Shown here: in pieces, positions 1 to 44,272 of the stretch
Layout of the letters: each line of letters starts with the position of its first letter
How positions within the stretch are numbered: position 1 is the stretch's first letter
Origin: Flabesymbios commensalis
Lineage: Eukaryota > Annelida > Polychaeta > Terebellida > Flabelligeridae
Direction of reading: 5' to 3'
DNA: 64,000 bases
NCBI GenBank assembly: GCA_964017125.1
Contig: OZ024902.1
Span: 52,462,309-52,526,308 of the forward strand
The notes under the pieces: model-generated
Told to the model about the DNA's origin: nothing
Database searches by the model: none
Seen by the model: the letters and a program-made list of their open reading frames with translations, nothing else
Position numbers and translations under genes: made by a program

Positions 1-53
1 AAAAAACAGAAAATGTAAGAGATATACAAACAGAGGGATAAATAGACAAACCG

Positions 54-54
<1 letters not shown>

Positions 55-118
<64 letters not shown>
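55..118. repeat. (GACA)n microsatellite
   Basis: About 16 perfect tetranucleotide units, with looser GACA-rich sequence on both sides from 47 to 165. It lies downstream of receptor exon 16, presumably in an intron. Nothing else was recognised from 165 to 435. Confidence 0.95.
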
Positions 119-123
<5 letters not shown>

Positions 124-435
124 GCATATACATCCTTAGACAAACAGATACAGACAGACAGAGACAGATAGATTTAACTCAAGTTGCACTGAAGCCTTGT
201 CATTAAAGAACAACCAAACTATACACCCAGAGATAAATAAAAGGAAACTATGAGCAGCCATGAACAATGATAACCGATTAAAAAAAACAGAAACGTTGGA
301 AAAATGATCAATTCATTTGTAAAAAAAACATAGAAATAATATTGCGATGAACGTAGTGTATGGTTTTAATGTTTAAAATCTAAAATCTATTGATTCACCA
401 AAGCAGTAGGCAGATACAATGCTGGTCCTTCTTTA

Positions 436-651
436 AGGGGTTCCGTCAAGTTGAACAAAAATTTAAAAAATCGGAGAAAAACTCGGAAGTGGGTAGGTGG
501 GTCAAGCCCCAACTTTTTTGTTGTTGTTGTGTGTTGTTGTTAATATTGTGGTACATGTTTAAAAAAATGCATAGGGGAATGAATGTCGTGTCTGGCAAAT
601 CCGAGTTTTTCTCAGATTTTTGGATATTTTTAACTTGACAAGACCCCCTAA
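436..651. repeat. Fold-back repeat of about 216 bp with ~50-bp imperfect inverted arms
   Basis: The left arm (TCAAGTTGAAC... to GAGAAAAACTCGGA near 488) is the imperfect reverse complement of the right arm (TCCGAGTTTTTCTCAG near 600 to AACTTGACAAGACCCCCT at 651). The middle contains a TTG-rich stretch. It looks like a non-autonomous MITE or fold-back element. A small plus-strand reading frame across it is not a gene. Confidence 0.75.
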
Positions 652-737
652 GCTAGTGGTACCCACGAGCCACCGTTGTATCCACATAGTCTACTGTTGG
701 TGTTCCTCTCATGAGCTGGTGTACATACTGGGTCTAC

Positions 738-32691
<31,954 letters not shown>

Positions 32692-32810
32692 GGTTGATCA
32701 GGATTTTCTGGGGAACAACACAACACACAAAATTGAAATTATAAACATATGTTGTAATGATGTGGTTGCTCTTTCAAGAATGTTACCTAGAATGTTACTT
32801 GATATTATAC

Positions 32811-32960
32811 CTGAGTGTGAAATGGTTTGTTGAACCATGTAACCAGACCAAAGTCAGTCATCTCTAAGCGACTGACTGAAACGATAAAAGTCAGTATCTC
32901 AGATTTTCTCCTGCAAGGTGTAGGCGGCTGACTAAACATGGTGAAACAACAGTGCAAGCA
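32811..32960 (-). other. Possible 5' untranslated exon of the cytokine receptor
   Basis: Reading leftward on the minus strand, a good donor (CACTCAG then GTATAA) occurs at 32811/32810. A matching acceptor (TTGTTCCCCAG) at 32708 opens the exon that carries the ATG. This suggests a non-coding first exon whose right edge, the transcription start, cannot be placed; 32960 is only a guess. Without this splice the ATG exon would itself be the first exon. Confidence 0.4.
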
Positions 32961-34267
32961 GTTTTATAATGTTAAGACGTATGTGAAGTATCTCCCACGA
33001 TTGGCCATTATATTTACGTGCGGTGTACGTTTTCGTTTGCTACGTTTGCGTACATGTGTGAGTCAATGAGACACGCTAAAGTGATGTTCAAAGCTATTAG
33101 GCCTATAACATTAACTGACAGTCAAACCAGTCATGACGCATGTGTGTCACGACGGTTTGTGTTTAGTCATATCCTTTACAAATATAAACACATAAATGAC
33201 TTACACAGTTAGTTGATAAGCAGCCGAGTCGTTACCACCATGGTCAGTATTACCATTGCCATGTACGATTATCTCGTCACGGCCGCACAGTTCTTGTTGT
33301 TGAGACCGTCACAGTGCAGAACGGGTAGAATTTTTTTTAAAAAAAATTGGATACACTTATAGCCAGATTTTCATGTAAACAGTGAACACACAAGAAAAAA
33401 GAATTGTTTGTAAGAGTAAAAAAAAACAATTAAAATAATAAAATAAGGCAACAAATCTCGTCTATGGACACTTGACCCGACGTAATAATCACCGTCGGTT
33501 GAAGCTGTATACATCAATATTACAACTGACATTTCGTGCAATGAAAACTATGTAACGTATTATTAGTGACCATTTAGAAGCTGTTCTCTCTGAATGTCTC
33601 AATATGCATTGAAATGTTACAGAGAAAACTTGAGCATAATTTTTAGATAGGTCACAGAAAAATCTTAGTATAGTCACATTATCTGATTTTTGCATAACCG
33701 GCTGTTGTAATAGTCAATTCAATCCATATTAAAAAATATCATAATTGCATTCACTGCTTTAAATTGGTTATGCGTACATTTGAAATGTTATAAATGTTTT
33801 TTTTATATTCTCCACAGCGCTTATCTAATGTATGGTATATAATTATATCTAGACGAGAGTGAAACAAGTGTCATTCAATTCGAATTCCGCATTAGGCGTT
33901 ATTCATTTGGTTGAAGAGAGCATACCCAGCAGGCACAACACGTTGAATCAATGTTGGTTTAATATTGGCCCACCGTCTATGACGCTTGTCATGAGAATTA
34001 AGTAGGGCAACACTAGATCATCATAATACACCCTAAGTTATAATCCACTCTATGCAGGCGGGCAGTGAGTGAAGAGGGTTAGTGGATATGAACTAGCTTA
34101 CCCTGAAACATTTTTTTCTACTTTTGTCTTCTGTAAACTGACAGGAGTGTAAATTATAAGAAGGAATGTAATGTTTGGTGGTGTTATGTTGATGATAGAG
34201 ATTCCAATAATTTTAACAGATCTATGTGATTCAATGTAATTCAAGGTCATTCCTAATCTGTTAATGG

Positions 34268-36450
34268 GCGTGAGTAGGGAGTATTATAGGTTGGGGACAC
34301 GGATAATAGTTGTATAATAGTTGTCAATGCCGGCATGATTGTCTGAACGCTATCAATGATGGCCAAAGTCCCCAATGCTGGCCTAACGTTGGTACAACAT
34401 TGTTTTTCAACCATACATTACCCCTACCTCCTCCCCAGGGTAGCATCCCATAGACTGGGTACTACAACTCTGATACAACTCTGATACAACGTTGGCACGA
34501 CCATTCCAGATGTGGAGACACAAAATTTCAAGACAAAATTTTTTTTTGAAGACACGGAAATTTTAGAGATACGGAATTTTTAATGTTGTAAAAACGCAAC
34601 ATTGGTTTATGGTTGTTTTAACATTTGCACAACCATTCCAGATTTGGAGACACGGAAATTTCAAGACAAAGAGATTTTCTGGAGACACGGAAATTTTAGT
34701 AACACGGAATGTTTTAATGTTGTAAAAGCAACATTGGTTTATGTTTGTTTTAACATTTGCGAAACCATTCCAGATTTGGGGACAAAGAAATTTCAAAGAC
34801 ACGGAATGTTTTAATGTTGTAAAATGCAACATTGGTTTATGGTTGTTTTAACATTTGCACAACCATTCCAGATTTGGGTACCACCCACCCCCTCCCCTGG
34901 TTAGGATGGAGACACTAGAATTGGTTGTTTTTAATGCTGTTTTACAGGGTACATATTAAAAACCGTACACAAACACCAACCCACCAACAAAATTTGCAAG
35001 TTATTTTAACATTTGCACAAAATATTTTGTAAAAAACTTTATAAAAAATATACTTTTAGGATTGTTATATGGATTTTTATAAGCCTAATATTTTTCTTAC
35101 ACCAATTTTTTACTGATGTGTTTTTTTTACTCAAATATTATTTTAAAATTAGATTTCGTACATCATAGATGGTTCCACTTAACCCTTGTCTCGCTAGGCT
35201 CATATATATACGTTTCGATCATGTTTTTAGATCCATGGAAAGACCACTAACTTATACTGCAGTATTTTATAACAGAGAAACAAATAGTTTTTTATATGCA
35301 TGTTATGAATAGCATGAATATGGTAAACCCTCTGGACCCGCCCCTGCCTTCCAGCATACCATGGTAAACCCACTGGATCCGTCCCTGCCTTCAAGCAAAG
35401 CATGGTAAACCCTCTGGATCCGTCCATGCCTTCCAACATACCATATACGCATGTCAGGGTGTAGGTACGGATATTATGAACAGGGTACGTGTCTTTTAGA
35501 TGTATGGAACAATACATACATCTAAAAGACCACTATATGTGTTTTATAACTACATTTAACATGTGCATATACAACACCCTGCATGTATTAACTTACTGCA
35601 TTTCACAAAATCTTTTTTAAGATAATATTTGAGTAAAAAAAACACACCAGTAAAAAAATTGGTGTAAAAATGACAAATGTTACCAAAAAGATTATAACAA
35701 AAAAAGCTGTTTTTAAGATATTATTTGGTGTAAAAAAACATCAGACCCGTAACGAAAAAAATTAGAAAATAAGAACATTATAACTTCAAAAACAAAAATA
35801 TTATAACCGAAATCTAATTTTAAAATAATATTTGAGTAAAAAAAACACACCAGTAAAAAAATTGGTGTAAAAAAAATATTAAGCTTGTAAAAATCCACAT
35901 AAAAGTCCTAAAAGGATATTTTTTACAAAGTTTTTACAAAATATTTTGTGCAAATGTTAAAATAACTTGCAAATGTTGTTGGTGGATTGGTGTTTGTGTA
36001 CGGTTTTTAATATGTACCCTGTAAAACAGTATTAAAAACATCCAATTCTAGTGTCTCCATCCTAACCACGGGAGGGGGTGGGTGGTACCCAAATCTGGAA
36101 TGGTTGTGCAAATGTTAAAACAACCATGAACCACAACATTAAAAATTCCGTGTCTCTAAAATTTTTGTGTCTCCAAAAAATTTCTTTGTCTTGAAATTTC
36201 GAGTCTCCACATCAGGAATGGTCGTGCCAACGTTGTACCAGAGTTGTATCAGAGTTGTAGTACCCAGTCTATGGGATGCTACCCTGGGGAGGGGGTTGGG
36301 GTAATGTATGGTTAAAAAACAATGTTGTACCAACGTTAGGCCAGCATTGGGGACGTTGGCCATCATTGATAGCGTTCAGACAACCATGCCGGCATTGACA
36401 ACCATTATACAACCATTATCCGTGTCCCCAACCTATAATACTCCCTACTC
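34268..36450. mobile_element. 2.2-kb element made of two ~1-kb inverted arms
   Basis: The left end GAGTAGGGAGTATTATAGG reads inward and the right end is its reverse complement. The two arms match over most of their length, including GTACAACATTG, the three-fold GGAGACACGGAAATTT block (34486-34870) and ACCACCCACCCCCTCC. The right arm carries only one of the three GGAGACAC copies. The apex near 35320-35520 holds a 41-bp triplet repeat. No long frame exists. Plain non-autonomous fold-back transposon is the simplest reading. Confidence 0.8.
35319..35442. repeat. 41-bp tandem triplet
   Basis: Three copies of ATGGTAAACCCTCTGGATCC followed by GTCCCTGCCTTCCAGC, starting at 35319, 35360 and 35401. Located at the apex of the 2.2-kb inverted-repeat element, in the part not shared by both arms. 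Confidence 0.9.
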
Positions 36451-36640
36451 GTGTCACAGCAAATAAAGTTATTTCAAAATGCATTTAAAAGCAAATTAAG
36501 CTGTATCAGTCTGTTTGCTGATATTAATGTGGCTCGTATTGTTTCACATGTGAACAACTTATACAACACTAATCTCCGTAAATGTAGCTTAAACAAATTG
36601 GCATATATTTTTAATCAAACAGTAAAAATATATAGTAATT

Positions 36641-36833
36641 TTCACCCACCTGAAGTTGTGGTAGCGACACACAACTTCAACTGGGTAAAAAGATAAATTT
36701 CATAATGTAGCGCTTTAAGGGTGAAAACGTAAAAATACATATCGTCCCCTTGGATTTAGAAGGTGCTAAACTGCCACTTTGTAAAGGTGCAGTTTAGCAC
36801 CTTCTAACACCAAAGGGGACGATATACTGGCTC
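36641..36833. repeat. Two adjacent hairpins
   Basis: The first (36641-36692) is CACCCACCTGAAGTTGTGG with its inverted partner, the core of the TTAA MITE family. The second (36750-36833) is a 35-bp-arm palindrome, TTAGAAGGTGCTAAACTG and its complement, bounded by CGTCCCCTTGG and CAAAGGGGACG. Confidence 0.75.
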
Positions 36834-36937
36834 GTATGCTTACTTTGTAATAGCAACATAATCTTCAAACGTCGGAAGGGCATTGTGCTTCATTATGTAA
36901 AACACAAGATCAGTAGGTCTAGCGTTCTGATTTTCTC

Positions 36938-37045
36938 ACAAAAACACAAGACATTTGTATAACATTTATACAACGTCGGCCCAACGTCTTCGACGTTGGT
37001 TCATCATTGTATAAATTTCATACAAATGTTTTGTGTTCACTGGGT
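36938..37045. mobile_element. ~110-bp near-palindromic MITE (CCAACGTCTTCGACGTTGG core)
   Basis: Reads CACAAAAACACAAGACATTTG to CAAATGTTTTGTGTTCACTGGG with the core CCCAACGTCTTCGACGTTGG. The whole element folds on itself. Sister copies are at 52405, 52671 and 60523. Confidence 0.85.
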
Positions 37046-37918
37046 ATGGAGCACATCTACCACTTTGACGAGGAAACTCTAATATAAATTTAGTATATAA
37101 TATACCTCTAATATAAATTTAGTATACAATATAACAGTGGCAAAAAAACGTACAGCTGAAAGCGAAAATAGTAAATCACATTATGTTGTATTCAGCCGAA
37201 TTGTGTGGATGTGAAATATATTTGATATAGGACTACAGGAAAAATGCAACTTGCCTTCTGTAAACAGGTTAATATATCTTATGTGAATAATTTCACAGGG
37301 TCATGTTTCCTTCTGATCAATTTTAAAGATATACACTCTGTAAAATAAAATACATTTACGTACATGATCTCTGCTGTTATTTATCAACTTTGTTGTTTTA
37401 ACACACCTCTCTCTGTTATGTATGCGTTTTCATGAAGTCGGCCAATATAATATCCTTCCCATGAACGACATTTGTTAACATATTGCTTTTTTATATAAAC
37501 CATCAATTTGTCATATATCCCTTTGTGTATTTGGTGGTCTGATATGCATAACATTTATTTTCAGCCGCCTGCATTATCAATTTCATTGACTGGGTGTCTG
37601 GTTTTATATGACTCTTGTATGATCCCCTATGATTTTATACGGCAGTAAGCGGCCTCTATACCCAGGGAACGTTGAACCAATGCTGATTTAATATTCGGCT
37701 AGCGTCAATGACGGGGGACCAGCGGTGAACCGCTATTGGTTTAAGGCCTGGTGTTTGCTGTACATAGTCTGTTTGTGTTGCATAGCGTCACACATGATAT
37801 TAGACACATATTCGAGGTTTGAATTAAATGATAAAATTACTCACTACGTATAGGATGAAATCTGAGGAGTTCTCACGGCTAAGAGTGGAGAGCACCGATA
37901 GTCCTGGAGCTAAAAGGG

Positions 37919-40282
37919 CTGTTTGCGTCCAAAATGGCACCGAAATCACCCATCTGTTATTGATAATAGACCACCTGGGGTAGCATTTTTAACTAGTGTG
38001 GACATTCTGAAACCGGGCAGTAGGCCTAAGTGAGATTTTGTATCAAAAAATAAAACCTGAAAACCCTGCCAAGATAACGATCTCATGCCTTCAAATTGGC
38101 ATATCATCACAAAATATAAATCAGGTGTGAAATGATATAACCCCTGCCCAAAAATATCTTGTCATAAATTTGTTCAGCTCATCCGGCCTTTATTAGGACT
38201 AGATACGCTTCTTCCATCGTGTTACGACTGTTGTCTGTCGTCTGTCCACAATTAACAAGAAATGTTTCTCCTCCCTCAATTCTTATCCGATTTCAATTCT
38301 GTTTGGTTTGTTTGAAAGACCTTGGGCCTGTGCATTCAATAACCTCTCGGATTTCAAAAAATGTAATTATTCATTAGCTCATGACCTATTTAAAACCTAA
38401 TTAGGACACTCTGTCCACAATTCACAAGAAATGCTTCTACTCCCTAATTCTTATCCGATTTTGGTTTGTTTGAAAGAGCTTGTGCCTGTGCATTAGATTA
38501 CCTGAATTTACATATTTTATTTATTAATTAACTTATGACTTAATTAAGACACAATTAGGGCTTTCTGTCCACCATTCACAAGAAGTGCTTCTCCTCCCTT
38601 AATTCTTATCCGATTTTAATTCTGTTTGGTTTGTTTGAAAGAGCTCGTGCCTGTGCATAGAACTGCCTCACGGATTTCAGACATGTAATCCGTAATCAAC
38701 TTGCCCTAATTAAGGATGAGCTTCTGTGTCATTGACACTCTGGTTTAATTACCTTTCTCTGTGACTAACGTGGCTCTTCGATTTATTTGGTTTACTATTC
38801 CCTGATATCTCAGATCAATTGTCCAGCATTGGAATAGAGATGGTGTAGTCACTGCTTTCAATGGCAGATAATTTGGGGATATTTTTGGGGATTTTTTGTA
38901 CTTCTAATGTCCGGTAGCGGACTTACCATGCTTACTGCGTATGTATTTGTGTGATAATCATTGTTACTCCCCAGTAATTTTAGCAGAAGCATAACTTATT
39001 CAATCGCCTCCAAATCAAACTTTACCTGAGCAGGCAGCAAGGACACCATTGAGCTGAACGTCAATCCAGCCAACGGGTAGCAAACGCGAATCGTTATATA
39101 TGTTGACCCGCAATTGTTTTGATGTTGGGACAGAGTTGTGGATGGCGGACAAACATCAGGTGTTCGCTGGGAGGCTAATAGGTGCTCTCGGGATGACAAA
39201 CCACATGTACATGAGTAACAGGACACCAGAAACTGAAAAGTTAAAAAAAATCCCCAGTCATGCATTTTGGCTCAGATGCTGCAGCCTGTGTATTGGGAGG
39301 GGGGTTTCAGAACAGGCCTTCAATGTTGTTGACTTGTGTTATTTGAAAACAGAAAAAAAATATTACCACGTTTTTGTTAATAGTGGTATATAACATTATC
39401 TGTAATTATCATATACTTCAAATCATCTAAAAATGTTAAGTTATGACGGTTTTCTATAAATTATGCCGAGTTTACTAATATTACTAATATTGAATAGAGT
39501 GATATATGATCATCCCTATTGTTTCTAAAAAAACTTTTACACGACATACTTTAATAGAATGGAGCACTTTATTAGTATATTGTTATTTCACTGAAAATTG
39601 CAGACTTTTTTAAAGGGGTGCTGAAATTTGATCAGGGATCATGTTATGCCACATCTTGGCCTCTTGCGACTTTCAACTGTATCCGATCTAATTTATTGTT
39701 TCCACCTTATGACAGGGTCTACACTTGTCATTTTGGGGTTTTAAGTCGTGATGTTGGTCATCATTAAAATTAATGTGAAATATTACAAAAATCCGGGGAA
39801 AAGGAAAATCTTGTTTACTAATATTACTAATATTGAATGTGGCTCTGATGGTAGCAAGAAAATATTTTATCACCTCTAAATATATGATATATTTAACCAG
39901 AAAAAAAACAATAAATGAGGTAACTTTTTTATTCCTTTAAAAATTGGGGACGTTTTAGTTCTTAGGGGGCGCTTAATTTTGGGCATGGGTCATATTATTC
40001 CACATCTTGACCACCGGGGACCTTGAACTGGGAACCAATCATATTCTCATCTGGTCATAGGGTCTACACTCGCCATTTAAATGTTGCTACAGGTGTATTT
40101 TTGGTGATGACATGCCATTTTGAATGGTGGTGTTTTCTGTTTTTATATTTTATACAAGCTCGTGAATAATTCATTTACTGTCGGGTTTCAAATTGTCCAC
40201 CCTCGTTAAAAATGTGTCCTAGGTGGTCTACTATCACAAACAGGTGGGTGATGTCGGAGCCATTTTTTTACACAAACACCAC
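37919..40282. mobile_element. ~2.4-kb TIR element containing internal tandem repeats
   Basis: The left end (GCTGTTTGCGTCCAAAATGG, ATCACCCATCTGTTATTGAT, AGACCACCTGGGG) is inverted at the right end (CCTAGGTGGTCTACTATCAC, AACAGGTGGGTGATGTCGG). Arms are at least 110 bp. It contains a three-copy ~160-bp tandem repeat (38241-38700) and a two-copy ~350-bp one (39469-40110). No transposase frame was recognised, so it is non-autonomous or decayed. Confidence 0.75.
38241..38700. repeat. ~160-bp tandem repeat, three copies
   Basis: Each copy has TCTGTCCACAATTCACAAG, CTTCTCCTCCCTTAATTCTT, ATCCGATTTTAATTCTGTTT and GAAAGAGCTTGTGCCTGTGC. Starts are at 38241, 38410 and 38563. It lies inside the 37.9-40.3 kb TIR element. 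Confidence 0.9.
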
Positions 40283-40796
40283 TTAGCTCTTGGACTAAAG
40301 GGCCATGTATCATTACATTATACATTCGAAACTGTGCGTCTGAGGCAGAAAATGAGTAAAATTTGGGCCCAAAGGGTTACATTGCTATGTATAGGCCAAT
40401 ATCCAAACAGAATAAAAAAATGCCGCCAAAAAAGGAAAATGACCGATAGGTCAAAAATGAAGCTTGAAATAAAACAGTAAAATCAGATAAAATATCCTAT
40501 TATCACAAAGTCAGGTTCGCATTTCATGTTGTGTTAGCAGCATACCATCTAGTATGTTTTATTCTATCATGATAATAAATGAACATGATTATAGGCCTAC
40601 TTATGTTATATTATTTGTATATATTACTTTGCAACTGTGTACGCCTTTAGTGAATTCTATTCAATAATTTTTATTCAGACCCTGAACCAATGATGCGAGT
40701 GTAGGGAACAGTATTTTTTAACAGATCACGAATATTTTTCTTCGGTTGTTGTCGCTAAATCGCAACATAATATTGTATTTACTTTACAGTAATAGC

Positions 40797-40866
40797 ATTC
40801 ATTGTAGTAGCAGCCCTTTCGCGATCATCAATCCATGATCGCGAGAGGCTGCAACTACAATGAATG
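40797..40866. repeat. 70-bp hairpin
   Basis: ATTCATTGTAGTAGCAGCC and its inverted partner GGCTGCAACTACAATGAAT flank a GCGATCAT...ATGATCGCG loop region. Probably a small MITE. Confidence 0.85.
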
Positions 40867-41732
40867 ATATTATTGTAAGGAAAAAAAAATGATCGATTTT
40901 CAGTGCGTGGGTCGAGCGTCGACTATGTATGACTGAGCCTTTTTGGGTAGAAAATACCTCAAAACTGAGCGCGCATCTAGCGACCATCTAACGTGTTCCT
41001 AACGCAGAGTTCCTAGCGCATGTCCAGTGAACATAATAACGTAATTAAGCCGTCGTATATTCGTGCCGCGCGCTGGCGATGCGCTGTGTATTCGTTGACT
41101 TTTTCGCCCCGCTATAACGCCCAACGCGGAGGCAAAACGCTGTGTATTCGCTGATTTATACACCTGATTTATTTATGACACGCTGTACATTCGTCTTAAA
41201 TTCGCTGGCTCTTCTCATATCCTGACAAAATTCATGGACGCACAACGACGCACTGTATGCGCTATTTTTTTCACTCGAGACGTTGGCTGTGCGTCGTGTT
41301 TGTCTGACTGATTAAGTTGTATTGCTAAAAATTAATTAATTATCCTCACCACTACAAGCCGACTTATAGTGGGTGAAGACGAATTTAAAGTGGGTGCAAA
41401 TGACCGAAACAAAATCGTTATTATTGAATCAGTGCCATGAAAATTCTGGTTCTAAAGCCCCTAGTTTCAGGACATCATTGTTTTGGGGATGTAACATGAT
41501 GCTTTGATGCATCATGGGGGCTTGAAAGGTTATTCATCATACTATTTATTTGAAACTTTTTCAAGGGTCAACATTATATCCGACCGATAAAAATCACCAC
41601 TTTACAAGTTAATTTATTTATCATTGCACTACTTCTCGGTGATACACAGGGGTTCTCAACGATGGTGAATTTGTTGACACGGAGGCACGTTGCTTCTCGA
41701 AATCTGTGTAATGGCAGTGGGGAAGGAACTCT

Positions 41733-41843
41733 GGGCCCGTATTTTCGTACAAGTTACGATATATCGGAGGCTTCTGATTGGTCGAGATGGCCATCTCAGA
41801 AGCCTACGATATATCGTAACTTGTACGAGAATACCGGCCCTGA
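41733..41843. repeat. 110-bp palindrome
   Basis: Arms GTATTTTCGTACAAGTTACG, ATATATCG and GAGGCTTCTGA reappear inverted as CAGAAGCCTACGATATATCG, TAACTTGTACGAGAATAC. Only about 15 bp separate the arms. Small reading frames across it on both strands are by-products of the symmetry. Confidence 0.88.
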
Positions 41844-42292
41844 TCCCGTGACAGAAGCATCTAATCAAAAGGTAAAAATAAAGCAAGGAAACAACATGGA
41901 CAAGCCCACAACCTAATTTAGTGATGATTATTTAAGATTCAAACACTGTTAATTCCGTTCCATCAACGTACCTAGGATGTGGACTTTTATTGTTAAAACA
42001 CTAATAATATTTAAACAATTTTTTTTTAGAAATAAAACCAGAAAAAAGTTCCCGAACTCCGAGGCCCGACTTCAATCTGTTTAAGTGCTATAGACAAAAC
42101 ATCAGTGCATTGGTCTTCCTCATGGGCTTGAATCCCAAATGTCCAGGATAAAATTAAGGGAAAAAACAAAGAGACAATTTCAAATATATCTTCGCCTTGA
42201 TTTCTTCCACCACCATCGCCGGTGCTGGCCAACATTCATTCAACATGTTCAATAATTCCCTACGATGTACCTGGTAAAGAGGATGTAAGCCT

Positions 42293-42395
42293 ACCCACCA
42301 AATTCCGGTTCAATGTTGGGCCAGCGCATTGCAGCCCATTGCCGTTCAATGCCGGTCAATCTTCTACGACGCTGGCCCAACACTAATATATGACC
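42293..42395. mobile_element. Diverged copy of the near-palindromic MITE
   Basis: Contains GGTTCAATGTTGGGCCAGCG and CTACGACGCTGGCCCAACAC in inverted order. Comparable degraded copies lie at 17988-18051, 33926-34000, 37668-37742, 48095-48160, 52290-52372 and 60421-60487. Between 40290 and 42290 nothing else was recognised apart from the hairpins and a decayed MITE near 41343-41532. Confidence 0.65.
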
Positions 42396-42624
42396 AGTTC
42401 TGTTGTATACTTTGCGCAAACACGCCTAAACAGGACACAAACTCAGACAAAGTAAACTTAATAGGATACCGGTGTCAAGCCAAATCTAATGATCACGCGA
42501 AATCTAAAGATCTTCCGGTCTCGGAGCAGATCTCGCGGGATTTCGTCAGAGGTTATAAGTACTGTGTCACATATAGAATGCATAAGCTTTAAATAATATT
42601 CATTTAATGAATGGAGACAGCCAG

Positions 42625-43235
42625 CTAACTATACATGTATTTTGGCGAAATTAGATGAACACTGACCAGCGCTATACATAGTTAGCTGACTGGCGAAATT
42701 TGATGACCAATGACCAGCACTATGCATATAGTTAGCTGACTGGCAAAATTAGATGACCACTGATCAGCGCTGTACATATGGTTGGTTGACTGACGAAATT
42801 AGATGACCAATGACCAGCGTTATACACATAGTTAGCTGACTGGCAAAATTATATGACCACTGGCCAGCGCTATGCATATAGTTAGCTGACTGGCGAAATT
42901 AGATGACCACTGGCCAGCGCTATGCACAGCTAGCTGACTGGCAAAATTAGATGACCACTGACCAGCGCTATGTATATAGTTACCTGGCTGGCGAAATTAG
43001 ATGTCCACTGACCAGCGTCATGGATATGGTCAGCTGACTGGCGAAATTAGATGACCACTGGCCAGCGCCATGCATATGGTTAGCTGACTGGCGAAATTAG
43101 ATGACCACTGGCCAGCGCTATACATATGTAACTGACTGGCAAAATTAGATGATCACTGACCAGCACCATGCATATAGTTAACTGACTGCCGAAATTAGAT
43201 GAACACTGCCCAGTGCTATACATAGCTACCTGCTT
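42625..43235. repeat. 50-bp minisatellite, about 12 units
   Basis: The unit is TTAGCTGACTGGCGAAATTA followed by GATGACCACTGGCCAGCGCT and ATGCATATAG. Unit starts fall every 50 bp (42681, 42731, 42781, 42831, 42881), with a few short units later. Divergence between units is about 10 percent by eye. The following 43240-44150 shows no gene. Confidence 0.95.
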
Positions 43236-44272
43236 GGCAAAATTTGACGAATTATAAAATATAGTTGTTTGTCGTTCTTTGGAATTAGCCTATGTTGCAA
43301 TGCATACAATTCCCGTAGTTCAATTAATTATATAAATATACATTTAATCTTAAGCAATAATAATATGCGTAACATATCACAATCATGATGCAAGATGTAC
43401 AACTTGGGTTATTACATATAATAATGAGCCTCGTATTTAAATAAAAATGTATTCTCGTTTCACATAACATCTTCTTGTAAGATAAATAGTGTTGAATCCT
43501 TCGTATCGACTAGTCATATACTACGGTGTCCAAAGACCCAAATTCTACATTTCCATACAAATAATAATAATAATCATGAATTTAAAACATTTTACATAAT
43601 ACATAGTATAGGCCTACTGTTTGAGCTATAAGCATAAGAGTACACCCCCTGCCTGCCCCCACCCCGCCGCCATATTGGTGTCATTAGATTTAGCTGATCA
43701 TTAAATTTGGCTCGATACCGGCCGCCGGCCGGTCCTAATTAACCCGCTACGAATGCAACAGGCGAATTTAGACTTTTTGACAACTATATTATGACTAAGA
43801 GCAGCTGGGATTGTCCCTGTGAGATCTGGCTATCAGCATAATAACATGATTATTTATAGCCTCACATTAGTGATTACTGAGTCATGAAAATATAAATCAC
43901 AAAAATATGCAAGCACTATATGGTGGTTATACAACTAAAATTTTAGAATATTACTTTTCAAAATACTAATAACCGATAAATTGCGTTCTTCTCGCAGCCA
44001 TCTCGTCTGTGTATTCTAATTATCTGGTGGCATGTATATTTATATATAATGCTCGATGTGTATTTTAGAAAATACGAACATAATAATCTTACCTTTTATA
44101 ATACCTTTTATCTTTTATCCTGTGAAATAGATCTGAGAGCTCAAAAAGTTAGTGTACATTAAAGTATTAAAGTATTAAAGCATTTATAACGCGCCACATA
44201 TATCATGTGATTCATGGGCGCCGAGGTAAACAAATGTGTCACTGATAGCCTATGCTTTACACCCTTAGTCTC

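Noticed and set aside
390-638. 82-codon plus-strand frame
   Set aside because: It spans a fold-back repeat and has low-complexity residues (FCCCCVLLLIL); the missing transmembrane exon of the receptor should be on the minus strand.
32960-34267. Search for a receptor promoter, TATA box or STAT sites
   Set aside because: No convincing core promoter or clustered TTCNNNGAA sites could be fixed by eye; only a decayed MITE at 33926-34000 was identified.
38996-39393. Overlapping frames of about 90 codons on both strands
   Set aside because: They lie inside the 37.9-40.3 kb TIR element and show no recognisable transposase motif.
42625-43235. Regular 50-bp direct repeats resembling a CRISPR array
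   Set aside because: There are no unique spacers; the whole 50-bp unit repeats, so it is a minisatellite in an animal genome.
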